Counted from the stretch's first letter, positions 29,211-42,452 are shown. The stretch: DNA of 64,000 nucleotides from Prorocentrum cordatum (GCA_963575745.1 CAUYUJ010021705.1:27501-91500); one strand, 5' to 3'. Numbers and translations are program-made. The notes: generated by a model not told the origin, from the sequence alone.

Positions 29211-31471
29211 AACCTGGTCTTGCGGAAGATTTTATGAGAGAAAATGTATATTGCTTCTATTCGACCGCAACCACCAAGCGGGTCCCAAAACACGCGCGGT
29301 TTTTCTGCAAGCCGTCATGCACAATAGTGAGAAATTGGTTGGCCTCGAACGCCAGTGGGGATGCTGTTGTTGAGGGTGGTGCCCCCCGCCCAAAGACTGG
29401 CCCGACTCAACCAGCCTGCGGTGGTATAGATGTGGTGACCGCTCTCAAGTGGTCTCATACTACTCGCGTTCGGGACTTCGAGAGGCATTCGAATGCAGCC
29501 ACTCGTGCATTCACTGGAGTGCCTGTGCAATGCGGTGCATTGGCTGCGGCCCTGTGCGCCGACTCTAAGAGCATGAACGATGAGGTCGTGAGGGCATCGA
29601 GGGCGAGGCTTGACTTGGTATCGTGCGTGCTGTTCTGACACTTCTGGGAGACGGCGCCCGGTGGAGCGCGCTCTCCATATCGTCCTGGAAATCCTGTATA
29701 CGTCCAGTGCGCATGCCTTGGAGCATGGAGCTTCAGTCGTCGAGGCGACGACGAAGCGTCTGAGATGCGAAACATCCGAGGCCCTCGCAACGACGGGTTC
29801 TGCCGCGCGTGACTCTGAATTCGGACCGGCTCGATCTACGAGGAAAGGTGCTCGCCCTGCTGTGGCAGTCATGGCTGCTGCTGGGCCCAGGCATCGCCTC
29901 CCCGAGATCGTGCTGCAGCGGCGTCGCCGCCGTCACGACGGACAGCGGGGCCGAGAGCTTGACCGATCACGCGGGTGACCTCCTGCCAGAAGTATCGTTG
30001 CCATCGGGGGGAAGTTGGACGCATCCAATGCGCGACAGCATCGTCTCTTCCCAAGGGCGCTGAGAGGGCCTTGCTGGAAACATTCTTGGGACAACCTGTT
30101 GTGCCGAGCTCTCCACATGCCCCCGTGGTGGCAAATCCTCCTGAAGTGCTTGAAAGCAATCGTATACCCGATACGGAGGAAGAGCGCCGAGAAAGCAGGG
30201 AGGAAGGGTCGCTGCTGCACTGAGGACGATCACTTTGGTCAATTTAGCTAAATGACGATGGTCTGCTTTGCCTCGCATCTGCGAGGCGCTGGATGGGATA
30301 GTCGACTCGTATACCTTGAATTTTGAAGCCCGCGTCTTGGGCCACGTTCAAAACGAGGGGGCCAGGGCCAGCATCGCAAATGTCTTGGCCGCCGCATGCC
30401 CGCACAACAGGTTTCTGACCCAATTCAGGCTCGTACCACGGGTGTGCTCCCACGCCAGACCAACACTCGGATGGGACGGGACATGCCACTGCCATGCCGA
30501 GGCTTCGACGGCGCCGTGGCTTCCACGAGCAACGCTCAGGGAGTGTCTCGAGCATTTGGAGCGTTGGCTGTACCGCTTCACAGCTTTCGACACGCTGCCC
30601 TACTCGTTGGGGCGGCTGCGGCAGCCTGGAGTCCGTGACGGGGCCCTCGAGCAAGACGACCAGCATGCGGCTGCGAGCTACGATAGCGCGTGGGTCGGCC
30701 TGGCGCGCCCAAGTTGAAGCTGTGAGTGCAGAGAGCACGGGGATGACCCCATCTCTTGATCACCTCTCTCGCTTGATCGAATACACTTGACTGGATGACG
30801 CCGTGGCGGATAGGCCGCACTCAGTTGGGAAGAACATGCAAGAGCACGCTCGGGCATCTGGCTGGCCGTGGGCTGCAAGCTCCCTGCGGGTGAAACAGAG
30901 CTTGATTGAGTGGACGACTTCACGTGGGTTTGTCTGCAGGAGCGTTGGGACTGTTGAAGTTGCGTCTTGAGGCCACCAGGTAGCAGGCGCCCCAGGAAAG
31001 CGCAATTGCTGTCCAGGGCCCACGTCCTCGATAAATTCTACACGGCGTCGCGTTGCAGTTTTACGCAGACTAGTGGTGGCAATGCAGATCGAGCAGAAGG
31101 TCCTCGCCCTCCACCTCCACCGCTGGAGGACGGCCATGGGACGGGGTCCGGAGCCCACGTCGGCAGGATCGGGGCTGGGGCCAGGGGAGCTGGGACCGGG
31201 GCCGGGGTTGGGACCACGGCCTGGCCTAATTAGCCCCCCTCCCTTCCAGCGCGAAGCTCAAGTCCACGCCCTTCCAGAGCCAAACTCCGAGAACGGGGTC
31301 TGGCTCGGTCCGAAGCGCAGGGCTCCGGTCAAGGGCCTGCCCATGGGCCCGGGGCTCGGCGACCCGGCGGGACCCGGGACCCCGAACCCATATGGCGCCC
31401 TGGGTCCCGGACTGGGCCCGAACCCCGGTTCCCGCGACCCGAGCCCTGGGCTGCGGAGTAATTGACCAATA

Positions 31472-31814
31472 GAGAGATTGTTTTTTTATTCCGGCCGGTA
31501 ACGCTCGTTACCCGGGGGGGGGGGGGGGGTCGTGCCCCCCGGGTAACGGTAACGCTTGGGCTGGGCGGGGTATGGCGAAGCAGGGGCGCTCTGCGATCGC
31601 CATAGTATGCGCGCGAGCAGCACTCTCTGCCTGAGAGCACCACAGTGGCTTGCGATTCGAGTACAAGCGCAAAGCCCGCCGCGTGGTCCCGGCACCACGC
31701 CCGCGCCCGCGCGCGCGACGACGATGATCGACGAGCGACGAGCGACGAGGTCGACGACGACGACGACGACGTTTGCCGCCTGTTTCGGCCTCCGGAGGCC
31801 GTTTTCGGGCGCCG

Positions 31815-31881
<67 letters not shown>

Positions 31882-32118
31882 TTCGAGTACAAGCGCAAAG
31901 CCCGCAAGCACCAGCATCGCGCATGCGAGCGCCGCAATGGCCTGCGAGCGCCCACAGTGCGCCTGCGACCACCACACCACAGTGCGCATGCCTTCGGGCA
32001 CCAGCATGTTGGAGGGGAAGACCGAGACCCCCCCCGCGTACGAGCGTTACCGTTACGGGGGGGGGGGGGGAGAGGCCCGGGTAACGAGCGTTATCCCCCA
32101 GAGGATAAAAAAACAATC
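31472..32118. mobile_element. 650-bp element with long TIRs and a (GAC)n core
   Basis: GAGATTGTTTTTTTATTCCG left; from the right, GAGATTGTTTTTTTATCCTC. Further in, both have GGTAACGCTCGTTACCCGGG-type arms. TTCGAGTACAAGCGCAAAGC occurs twice inside, around a (CGA)n run (31,813-31,882). Confidence 0.65.
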
Positions 32119-32884
32119 TCAGAGGAGATCCAGGTCCCGACCCCCGGCCTCGCCCAAGCCCTAACCCCGATGCCCTGGCCCCCTGGTGCCGACCCGGCCC
32201 TTCGCCCCGGCCCCAGCCCCGGCCGCGGCCCCCGCGCCGGTCAGAAGAGATCCGGTGCATTCGACGCGGTATGGCCGTCAGCGACAGCCATCACGCGGCT
32301 GAAATAGCGCCCCCGGCTCCAACCCCGACCCACACCTGGCCGCGAGCCCAGGCCCCGCCGGGCCCAGCCCCGGCCCTGGCCCGCATCGCTGTCGTCGCCA
32401 TCGGTCGTCGTGTGTCGTCGGTCATCGGTTCTCGCCCGCCGTGAATCGTTCATGGGCGTCGTTAATCGTTCTCGTCGTCATTGTCGTCGGTTCTCGTCCA
32501 TGGTCGTCGATATTCCGTCGACGCTCGTCGTTCGTCGTCGTCTTCGTCGCCGAAGCTCTCGACAGCGCCGGGAAGGCCTCGGATTGGCGGCAGTGGCTGG
32601 AAGCCACTACAAAATTGCACACCATGGAACGCACCATATAGATTGCAACACACATGTTCCCCTTTCTTGAAAAAGAACTAGCATCTACCACCCCCGATGC
32701 TGGGATTGTCGGTACGCCCTGGGGATGCGTAATTTACTAATTACTTTGCCTCATCGTCGATTCTAAATCTAAACTCGTAGCACCCCAGCAAGGCCAACTT
32801 CGGCCCCGCCCACCATCCTGTGCGAAAAAACACGATGCTCGTGCAATTCACCTTGCCAGACTTCAAGTTGTTCACTCCGCTGGT

Positions 32885-33362
32885 CGCGTAATCACCCCAC
32901 TCGCCAACCCGTAACCTGGCTTGTAAAACCCATGCGGCGACGATTGCAATGAGTGCTTGGCGCTGGCTGGCGCGTCGCTGCGGCCGCGCTAGCGCGCGCA
33001 AGCTCGCGCGCAGAACGGCAAGCTAGTTTCAGCGACCGACGCGGCCGCGGTGGCGCTGACCGCTGGGCACTTCCCAACGGGCGCTCCAGTGCGAGTCGGT
33101 GCCCTGGGCTGGCGTGGCATTATGGCGACGTCGATCACGGCAGACACGATGATGATAGTAGCGGTGCTGATGACGACGATGACAATGACGACGGCACGGG
33201 CAATGACGGCTCCGATGCTGATCGCGCCGGTGACGATGATGGTACCTCGCGTGGGTGACGCAGGTTGTGGAAGGAGTTCGACATGCGCACGCGGCAGACG
33301 CACGCGAGTGGCCCACATGGTGTCATTTGACAGGGATCGTGCCCCCTAGCACGCGCGCAAGG
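32885..33362 (-). repeat. R22 dispersed repeat of about 500 bp, inverted copy
   Basis: Reads opposite to the three 59-62 kb copies. Shared blocks: GACGCGGCCGCGGTGGCGCT, TGCGAGTCGG, GATGATGATAGTAGC-like and CACGCGCGCAAGGGC. Confidence 0.65.
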
Positions 33363-33364
33363 GC

Positions 33365-34000
33365 TTTCGAATGATTTCGACATGCGGCGCGAGAGGCCTG
33401 GTTGGTCGAACTTGATGGACATGTTTGACCACCTATGGTGTTCCTGAAAAGTAGCAAGAACGGGAGCGCAGATCTTTTTTGAAATCTGATGCTGCAAATT
33501 GGCGTATGTGTTATATGATGATGGAAGGCTCGATGCTGAAATCCTTACAAAGCCAGAGTTTTAAAAGGATTTCGGCATGCACACGACGACGCGCGCGTGT
33601 GCAATTCGTCCTATCATCTTGCCAGGGGCTTGTGCGACAGCACGCGCGCAAGGGCGTTCGAACGATTTCGACACTCGCGCGCGAGAGAGAGAGAGAGAGA
33701 ACAACTTTTGGTGGAATGCGGTGTACATGTTTAACGACCACTGGCATTATCCAAAACTCGCTGCCGCGAAGCCTTTCGTTTTGATGTATGTTCGGAAACC
33801 TCGAATTTGAAATTCTTACGATACCTAAATGTTTCGAACGATTTCGGCATGTGCGCGCGACGACGCGCGCATGCTCTGCGTCCCGTTTTTCTGCAAGGGA
33901 TTATTGATAACCGGGGGCGCGCGCGAAATATTTTGCTTACAGAGGATGAGGAAGGGGGGCGGGAAGGGACTGTCTGGGACGGTCGGATTTGATACTTAGG
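33365..34000. other. Repeat-rich, no gene seen
   Basis: Contains diverged pieces such as CGAACGATTTCGACA, CATGCACACGACGACGCGCG and a short (GA)n. Similar pieces fill 58.4-58.7 and 59.6-60.3 kb. Confidence 0.5.
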
Positions 34001-34047
34001 ATGGACGATGGGGCAGAATCGTATGTAAATTGGATTGCGGAAGCGCT

Positions 34048-34229
34048 ACTCCAGATTTCGTAATAAAGGGAGGGGGGTCTCATTTTGGGGGGGTCTCTTC
34101 CAGGCTATCCTGGAGGGCCTGGGGGGTCTGGGGACGAGGTTTTGGAGGGTTCTCCCACGGGGGAGGTCTGAAATGGCTTGCCTTGGAGGGTCCAGACCCC
34201 CTCCCTTTTATTACGACATCTGGAGTAGC
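34048..34229. mobile_element. R15 element, second copy
   Basis: ACTCCAGATTTCGTAATAAA left, TTTATTACGACATCTGGAGT right. Nearly identical core to the 5.2 kb copy. Ends are better preserved here. Confidence 0.75.
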
Positions 34230-34276
34230 GGTTAAGTCCAGGGAGGGGGAGGTTAATCTTAGACTCTATGTTGTGC

Positions 34277-34545
34277 AGTTCGGCGGCGACGGGGCGGCCA
34301 CAGGGCGGCGACGCGGCGGCGATGGCGACAACGTAGCTTCCAGACCAACAGGCAGGCCCAGACGACGGGCGGCGACGAGGCAACGCCCGGGCGGCGACGG
34401 CGACCACATAGCCGCCAGACTGGCGGACAGGCCCAGGCGACGGGGCGGCGACGAGGCGGTGACGGGGCGGTGACGGCGACAACATAGCCGCCAGACTGGC
34501 AGACAGGCCCAGTTCCTCAGAAGAGAAGAAAGATACCCTGACTGC
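34277..34545. repeat. Tandem repeat of about 75 bp, orientation 1
   Basis: Three units of GGCGGCGACG with CATAGCCGCCAGACTGGC. Flank AAGCACTGTTTGGTGAA matches (inverted) the 57.28 kb flank. Confidence 0.65.
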
Positions 34546-35609
34546 AAGCACTGTTTGGTGAACTTGGGATCCCGTCTGAGGCTGCCTCAACTTGTCCCGC
34601 CCGACTCTCCAAATGTGTGAACCAGCCGCGCGGATGAATTACGCTTCCTTTGCTCAGTAGGGCTCTCGCCTAACACTTATATGAGTTGCGCGATCCTCCC
34701 TCTAGGAAATTCACACGTTTACAAGGATGGTAAAGGCCGGCTTCTCAATGCGGGATTCCCGCTCAAAATGGCAGACCCATGGGGCGCTCGCCGTTCAGGG
34801 GGATGCTATCCACAATTGAAAAGGATTACGTGCAGGGGATGATTTTGAGGGGATTTGTGACGGAAGGTTTTGTTGCCGCAGCGCTGATGTATTCTGGGTG
34901 GGTGGGCTCTGATCCCACTGCTATTCCTTCTCCTCTTCCCCCCTCTCCCCTCTGCTTCAGCTCCTCCGAGCATCTCCCCCTGGGGGTGGGGAAGAAGGGT
35001 CTCCCGAGATCCCGCGAGTACTTCTGAGGCCTCTGGAAACGAACAGGGCAAGCACAACGTCCACAAGCATTACCATCTCCCTCTCTCTGCCTCCGCCTCC
35101 AGCCTCCGCCTGCCCCCCCCCGCACTTCCTCCCCTACTCCTCGGAGCAGCCTAAGCGCCAACGGTATCCATCGGCGCACTTGCGCAGAGGTGGATGGCGC
35201 GAGTACCACTTCCGCCGCCTTGCGTGCCTAGACAAGGTGAGAAACGAACAAACGTGTCACCTTGAGCTCGAGATCTCTCTCGCGCGGATGATAGCTGCCG
35301 TACAGACAGGCTGCACGCGCGTGTGCCAAACCTTCTCCTCCTCCTCCTCCTCCTCCTCCTCCTTTCGAGTCGGGGATCGACTACATCAGTGATTCACCTC
35401 AAACCGACTGCCCCACCGAATCTGCGCGCACACCATTGACATCCCACGATATCCACGGAGGAGTTTACGCATGTTCCGCACCTGCAGCGGGAAACATTGA
35501 AGCACATTAATTCTGAAATCCGCCGACCCTGTCGGCGTGTGGAATGGGTTGTCCATCTCGTCCGTGCCTCCTTCCCTTTCCCACCTTTTCCGTCTCCTTC
35601 TCGTTCGTC

Positions 35610-35670
35610 TCCCCCTCCTCCTCCTCCTCCTCCTCCTCCTCCTCCTCCTCCTCCTCCTCCGCCTCCTCCC
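35610..35670. repeat. (CTC)n tract
   Basis: About 60 bp; a smaller one lies at 35,335-35,362. Between them is non-coding-looking DNA. Confidence 0.85.
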
Positions 35671-35837
35671 AATGTGTGGAAGCAACTCAACTCTGAAATC
35701 GACTCACTACTCGATCCTCCCCCCCCCGAAGCGGCGGGGAGCGGAGCCCTCCCCCTGCGGGTCCTGGCCCTGCCAAGGCGGGCGCCGGCGGCACGCCGCT
35801 CGCTGGGTGCGGGGCGAGCCCTCGGCGGCCGAGAGCG

Positions 35838-36300
35838 AGGAGGGGGGAGGGGGAGGAGGAGGAGGAGGAGGAGGAGGAGGAGGAGGAGGAGGAGGAGGAG
35901 GAGGAGGAGGAGGAGGAGGAGGAGGAGGAGGAGGAGGAGGAGGAGGTGGAGGAGGAGGAGGAGGAGGAGGAGGAGGAGGAGGAGGAGGAGGAGGTGGAGG
36001 AGGAGGAGGAGGAGGAGGAGGAGGAGGGTGGCTAGATACGGCCCTGGAGCGGCAAGGACGAGGACGGGGAGGAGGATTGAGGAGGAGGAGGAGGACGAGG
36101 AGGAGGCGGAGGTGCAGGAGGAGGAGAGTGAGCATTGAGGCGGCAAAGACGAGGAGGAACATTGACGCAGCGAAAACGAGGACGGGGAGGAGGAAGAGGA
36201 GGAGGAGGAGAAGAAGGAGGACGACGAAAAAGAGGAGGAGGAAGAGGAGGAGCAAAAGGAGGAGAAGGCGCCAGAGGAGGAGGGAACGGCTAGAACCAGA
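35838..36300. repeat. (GGA)n purine tract
   Basis: Nearly pure GGA to 36,025, then degenerate GAGGA/GACGA to 36,300. The long poly-Gly and poly-Arg frames over it are shadows. Confidence 0.85.
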
Positions 36301-36919
36301 CGACGAGGCGCAGGAGGACGAGCACGAGCAGGCTGGAAGCGGGACGCGGCCTTGTCGCAGCACTCGGCGGATGCGAATTGGGGGGAGGAGCGGAAAACAC
36401 TGGCTGGGTACGGCATTTTTGAACATATGATTTGGCAAATCGCAAACAACCCGTGGGACAGGGCAGCCGCTTGTCGATCGTGCGACCAGCTTTACATTAA
36501 TGGTCACGAGTGGGGTGACAGCGCGGGCCGACACGAGCAAGGATGCACTTGAGCCAGGTGGCTTCGGCGCGGACCCCGCTCGTTCGCCGAGCAAACGCAT
36601 CCTTCTCACAATGCTCACTGCAGCTCCCTCCCTGCCCTCGCCAGCAGGACCCATTGGGCCCGACCGCCGCACATGATGAAATGGACCTCCGACCCCGCCT
36701 AACCACCGACCATCTTCACATCAATGATGGAATGTGATTTGGCATCGTGCTCTCACGGTCAATGGTTGTGACCGGGATTCTGGACGCCGCACCTGGCCCT
36801 AAGACCCTTCTTGCCATGGGGCACCAGGCCCAACCGGGATATATTAGCCCCAGGGTAGGGATAGCGCCTGAGGGCGCAAGCCAGCAATGTGCGAACGAGG
36901 AGAAGGAGTAGGCAAGGGA

Positions 36920-37100
36920 GGAGGAATAGGAGGAGGAGGAGGAGGAGGAGGAGGAGGAGGAGGAGGAGGAGGGGAGGAGGAGGAGGAGGAGGAGGAGGAG
37001 GAGGAGGTGGAAGTGGAGGTGAAGGAGAAAGAGGAGGATGAGGAGGAGGAGGTAGAGGAGGAGGAGGGAGAGGTGGAGGAGGAAGAGGAGGAAGAAGACA
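36920..37100. repeat. (GGA)n purine tract
   Basis: 180 bp of GGA with GGT and GAA variants; 36.4-36.9 and 37.1-37.65 kb beside it show no feature. Confidence 0.85.
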
Positions 37101-38419
37101 GGGGAAGGACTACGAAAACGGATGTTATGGCACACGTTTTTAATATATAAAAAAAGAAAACCAGTATGCTGTGGAAGTGAAGACGCGTCTAACACGGGCA
37201 CGGGGGCGCTGCGCACCCCCGTGCCCCAGGGCCAATACGGCAGCGGCAATGGGAGACGATGAGACGGGGCAGAAGAGGCTGAAGGGATTGGTAGGCGAAT
37301 TACCGTTCGAGTCTGGCGCTCAAGCGAGTCTGCCTGTGCACCGTCGGCTGCAGCACGCAAGCCGTGCCGCAACCAACGAGGATAAACAATTAAAGCAGGA
37401 TGGGTGGGCCCAGTTTCGGCGTCCTCCGTGAGTTGCTGGACTTCGGGGCGTCCCAACGCACCGTGGCCCCCAGGGCGCCGGCCGCAAAAAAACATACAGC
37501 GCGCGAAAGGGGGCCCAACAACTCCCGGCAATTCTCCTAGAGCAAGCCGAAGCAGCCTGACGCATCCCGCGACAGCACATTCAACAAGACGCAAGGCTGC
37601 AAAGAGCCTTCTACGAACCAGGTCCCTCAGCCAACACTGCCGCAAGGAACGACGGGAGCAGACGCTTGGAGGATGACCGCAAGACGGTCGAATTGCCGCA
37701 CGTCAAAAAGTCTGCTGCTCCACGAGCACAAGTCATGGTAACAGCACCTCAATTGCATGATTCATTGTGTCTCATCCGTGAACATCGTTCGCGACACGCG
37801 GCTGTCTTTGCCTCTCTCGATGTCGCACTCGCGATCACAATTCGCGAGGTGAGACCGCCGATGTTACGTTACGAAAACAAAGTACATGTAGTGAAACATC
37901 GGGCCGATCGTCCCGTCAGCCGAACCATCTCCTCATCCGTCCTGATGTCGCCGTCGCGCTCGCTGGGCACGGTCTTCTTGCGCCTCTCGTCGCTCAGTCT
38001 GACCACGGCGCGGTCGTGCGTCAGTTCCCCGCGCATCGCATCCGAGATCAGCTCCAGGCCGACGCTCCACTTCGTCATTGGGCCGGCCCTCATGTCGCGA
38101 GTATTGCACTAGAGCGTGTCGGTGATCTGGATAGTGCGGAGTTGATCGGAGAGCGACCATCGGTGGCTTGCCATGCTGAAGGTGGACGCGCCGGACCCAT
38201 GGCGACGGCCGCGAGGACGGACATCCCGTCCACGACCAGGGTTGCAAGCTTGGCGTAGCCTCCCTCCTCTCTCAGCTCCCTGATCTCCTCGGCTGAAGCT
38301 GGGCCCCAGATCATCTTGGGGGAGCGCGGGGAGGTGGGCCTGTAGACCAGCGGCTGCGCCGCGCGCTGCGAGCAGCTCGGAGCCAAACGAAGACCCGCGC
38401 GGAGGTTTGCGCGAGCGGC

Positions 38420-39028
38420 TCAATGCATCGAGCAACTGGCAGACTTCCTTGCCAGTGCTGCGAGCGACGCTGGCCGAGGCGCATGTAGACGGCGCCCCTC
38501 GCGCCGCGCCCCGCCCCCCCCCCCCCGTCTGAAGGGCCCGCCGCTGCGCTCGCCAAGCGCGCGCGCCAGGGAAAGTGACGCGCGCGTCGTGATCTTCCGC
38601 GCGGCGAGGGCCACATAATGGAGCAGCATGGCGCGCCGCGCAAGCAGCTTTTTCTCGGCTGCGGCGCGGCCCTGGGCGGGCAGGGCGTAAACAGCTGCTC
38701 CCAGCAAGGACGCGCATGCGTTGGGTAGTTGGCCTCCTGCGGGCTCGTCGGCGTTCGCCTTGACCAGGTTGACTTGACTAGTCCGCGTCGGAGCGTCGAT
38801 GCACTCGTCCTGGTCGGGCGTCACGGCGCCGTCGGCGCTGCAGCGATCGTGGGCGCCGCGGTTGGCGCAGTCGTCGCAGGCCCCTTTCATCATGCCAGAG
38901 ACGCTCTCGACGTGGCCGATGAGCATGTTGACGTGCTCCTTTTGTCCAGCTGTCTCCAGATGATCAGCGCGCTTGAACAGCCAGAGCGAATGCTTGGAGT
39001 CGCCAACAACAACTGCTGGACGCCTCAT
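38420..39028 (-). pseudogene. Decayed coding remnant with Cys/His cluster
   Basis: The minus strand reads VVVGDSKHSLWLFKRADHLE, then GMMKGACDDCANRGAHDRC (a C-x2-C-x5-H-x2-C cluster) and LLGAAVYALPAQGRAAAEKK. It is protein-like and unlike nearby low-complexity frames. Further remnants continue downstream in other frames (WGPASAEEIRELREEGGYA at about 38.2 kb; WSVGLELISDAMRGELTHD at about 38.0 kb). It may be a retroelement or host pseudogene. Function unknown. Confidence 0.35.
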
Positions 39029-39419
39029 CTCCGGGCCGCATCCAGCGGGACTTGCGCCGCGCTCCGGCGGTCGAGTGGCCCGGGCGAGCTTCGCGGAGAG
39101 GGTGCGCTCTGGCGGCCCGCGCCCGGCCCCGCGCGGCGCGGGCGCCCGGCCCTCTCGTCGAGAGACTCGCGGCCGGGCACCTGCCGGAGCAGAGCTGCGC
39201 TGCCTGGCGGCAGGGTGAAGCTCGCCTCGCGCGGTGCTTCATCTTGTTCCTGCAGGGCGCCGCCTCGACGCCCGCGGCGACGCGGGCCCGGTCCGGGCGG
39301 GGCGCCGCGTCCGAGGACAGCGCGCGCTGCGAGGCGCGTCTAGCCGACCTCGCGAACGTCTCCAACGCGCCGGTTGCCGTCGGGGCTCGGCTGGCGCTTC
39401 CGCCTGAGGGCGCGCCTGT

Positions 39420-39946
39420 AGTCTGGGGCGTTTCGGGCGCCATTGAGTGGTCGCCTTTTCGAAGCATGTGCGCGTCGACCAGATGGTGAGCTCCTCACTG
39501 GCGGCTGCGCACACCTCCATGGACAGCCAGGGCGCGTTTTCATTGGGCAGGATATCGGCACCGCGCTTGGCGACCGCGGCCTCGACGGCGGCGCGCGCGC
39601 TGAGCGCGGCCGTTCAGGAATCGCCAGCAACATAATTGCTGGGCACTTTCTCGCTGAAGCTCAGGAATGCTTCGCGCACCAATGGGTCGAGGTGAAACTC
39701 CACGCGTCGACCGAGCCCCTGATTGCGGCGCCAGGGGCGGGCACGCACGAGGCGTTCCTCTGAATCGCACTCGAGGAATTTGTATCGAACCTGTGAGGGC
39801 CCAGTAAAGCGACCGGCGCGCTGACCCCCCCCCCTTCGCGACAGGAGGTGCGTCGCGCATTCGTCGCCCGTGCGCCGCCCGTGCGTCGGCCGCCGAAAAG
39901 ACCAGCCGTCCTCTCGAACGTGCACGTCGCCCTCGCAAGGAGGCAA
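39420..39946 (-). pseudogene. Decayed coding remnant
   Basis: The minus strand reads SQVRYKFLECDSEERLVRAR, then RRVEFHLDPLVREAFLSFSE with a stop soon after. The same direction continues as AKRGADILPNENAPWLSMEV and CAAASEELTIWSTRTCFEKA. The pieces may belong to one element with the 38.4-39.0 kb remnant. No known domain. Confidence 0.3.
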
Positions 39947-40139
39947 TTTGGTGAGTACGTCGCCAGCGCGGCGGACACCCGCCGGGCGGATCGCACGCGC
40001 GTCGCCCTCTCCACGGCCGCTGAAAAGGCCGGTCGCCTTCGGGAAAACGAAAGTCGCCCACGCTGCGGCCCTCTTGGCGAGAAGAAGGCGGCCGCTGGGC
40101 TACCTCGGCAGATCAGCGAACCCCCTAACATTACACATG

Positions 40140-40490
40140 CAGCGACGCTGCTGAACGCAGCCCGGCGATAGGCCAGCAGGTCCCCGCAGCCGCCGCCACA
40201 GCCGCCGCAACCGCCGCCAGCGCCAAAACTACCGCCGCCACGATCACCACAAACGGATGCGACCGCAACCACATCCACCGCGACGATTACGACCAACACC
40301 ATTTACCGCCATCACCACCACGACCACCACGCTTCTCGCGACCACCACAACGACCGACACCAGCACGATCACCGACGTGACCACCACCAGCCCGCCCACC
40401 ACCAGCGGCACGACCGCCGCCAACGCGACCAAGGCGACGAACGCGACCACGACCATGATCACCAACATGACCATTACAGAAGCACCCGCC
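40140..40490. repeat. Degenerate CCACCG/ACCACC low-complexity DNA
   Basis: Plus-strand frames read as poly-Thr and minus-strand frames as poly-Val. 40.6-40.9 kb beside it is purine-rich. No gene. Confidence 0.6.
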
Positions 40491-41017
40491 CACTCCGTCC
40501 TCCCCCCCCCCTTCCCCTGCCGGGCCGCCCTTGCCGCCGCGCCCGCCTCGCGCCCCTGCCCCTCCCCCCTCCTTTTCTCCTCGTAATCTTCCTCTTCCAC
40601 CGCCGGCGGCGGGGCCGTTCGCGGAAGGCGGGGGCGCCGCTCGCGGCGACGCGCCGCGGCCGTGGAAGGGGGGCCGAAGGAGAAAAGAAAATGAAGAGGG
40701 GCACGGGGTGGCAAGGGAAAAAAAAACAAAGACGAGAGAGGAGGGGGGAGGGACAGACAGAGGGAGGCCGGTAGAAAGGAGGAGGAGAAGGGGAGGAGAG
40801 AGGGAGACGAGGCAGGAGAGAGGACGAAGGAGGAGGAATGACAAAAGAGGAGGGACGACGAGGAAGGAAAAGGGAAATAACAGGGGCAAGCACCGCCCTT
40901 CCTGGCGCAATGGAGGACGCAGCCGCCGCCACTTGTGAACAGCGCAAGCACGGCGGGCCGACGGCCGCTGCGCATTGCTGCTCGGAGAAATGCTAGGGGC
41001 GGGCAAAGTCGCGACTG

Positions 41018-41285
41018 CGTCGCGCATGCGTCGCGCGTGCGTCGCGCGTGCGTCGCGCGTGCGTCGCGCGTGCGTCGCGCGTGCGTCGCGCGCGTGGCGC
41101 GTGCGTCGCGCGTGCGTCGCGCGGGTCGATCGTGCGTCGCGCGCTGGCAGGGGTGCGTCGCGCGCGGGTCGGGGTGCGTCGCGCGCGCGTCGCGCGCGCG
41201 TCGCGCGTGCGTCGCGCGGGCGTCGCTCGGGTCGTTCGCGCGTCGCGCGCAGGTCGCGCGCGAATCGCTCGAAGGGCGCCGCGGG
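41018..41285. repeat. 11-bp minisatellite GCGTCGCGCGT
   Basis: Regular GTCGCGCGTGC units, decaying to the right into GTCGCGCGCGG variants. Confidence 0.85.
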
Positions 41286-41289
41286 CTCC

Positions 41290-42440
41290 TGACGGCATGT
41301 GAACTGCACGGCCCGCTGGCGAAACAATCAAGGGATGCGCGCGGCAATCGTAGAAATAGCGAGACACACACGTGAGAACTACGAACGCGAGGAGACCAAT
41401 AGACGACATGGAGATGCAGCGCGCGCGGACTAATCCATTTCAAGCGCACGCCCCGTCAGATTTTGAACATCGGTCTGTCGCTGCAGCACTTTTGGCGACG
41501 TCTCGCCCGCCGACGCATTGGGGGGGGGGAAACGAGAATGGAAGTGAGGCGAGGGAAGGGCGGGCGGAAATGGGAACGGACGGGCGAGCTGGGGGCGCGC
41601 GGGGGCGGCGAAGCGGCGGCGGGAGCGATGGAAGGCGATCGAAGGGGGGCGGAGGGGGCGAGGAGGGCGAGAAGAAGTTCCAGGAGGGTGGAAGGACAAC
41701 CCGGGGGTGAGTAAGGAGGTGGGCAGGACGGCAGCCTGACGCAAAATAACTGAATACAAATTTCGCAAACGGGACATAACGCGCAGCGCGTTGGACGAGG
41801 GGAAGAGGAAGGAAGAGGGGGGGAGCAGGAGGATTGGCGCGAAACGACATGGGGGTGCGGGGCGCGACGCGACGGGGCGAAGTGGCGCCGCGTCGCGCGA
41901 CGTGACGTCACCCCCACCGTGGCGCGACGCGCACAGCCCCTAATCAACGCGAGGCGTCTTCGTCCTCAGCAACGGTTGGCGTCCCCGACAATGAGCGCCA
42001 GCAAATCCTCTTGCGCCGGCTTGGGAACAGAACGCGTTGGTGGACCGTCGAATTAGGAGTGCGCCGCGACCGCCAAAATGGCTGCTGGTGCACTGGCGAA
42101 GGAAACCTATATATCGCCAGAGAAATTCCGAAGTCGCGCCATATGTCGCCCGCGCACTCTGGGAGGCCAGGATTCGGGACAGAGACGCAGACCAGGGCCG
42201 GCGCACGGGCGACGCTCGGGCGACGCACGGAACGAAACTTAAGGGGGGGGGGTGGTCGCTTCACTGGGCCTTAACAATCGAACCCCGCCAGAGCCCGCAG
42301 GGTTGCTTTGGAGGCCCGAACCCGCGCCGCTGGCCCGGGGCCCCCCCCCTCGCCGCCCCCCCCCCCCCCCGCGAATGTCTCCCGGGGGTAATTGTCGGAC
42401 AAGTCGGCCAGGGAGGCTCGGCGGCACCTTGCCGCGGACC
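41290..42440. other. No gene recognised
   Basis: Low-confidence overlapping frames only; G-runs and C-runs at about 41,520, 42,243 and 42,345. Confidence 0.4.
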
Positions 42441-42452
42441 TCGCCCCCTCTC

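Noticed and set aside
35394-36449. Frames of 300-350 codons at 35.4-36.7 kb
   Set aside because: Poly-Leu, poly-Pro and poly-Gly shadows of the GGA tract.
41018-41285. Regular array that could be mistaken for CRISPR
   Set aside because: 11-bp units without unique spacers in eukaryotic DNA; a minisatellite.
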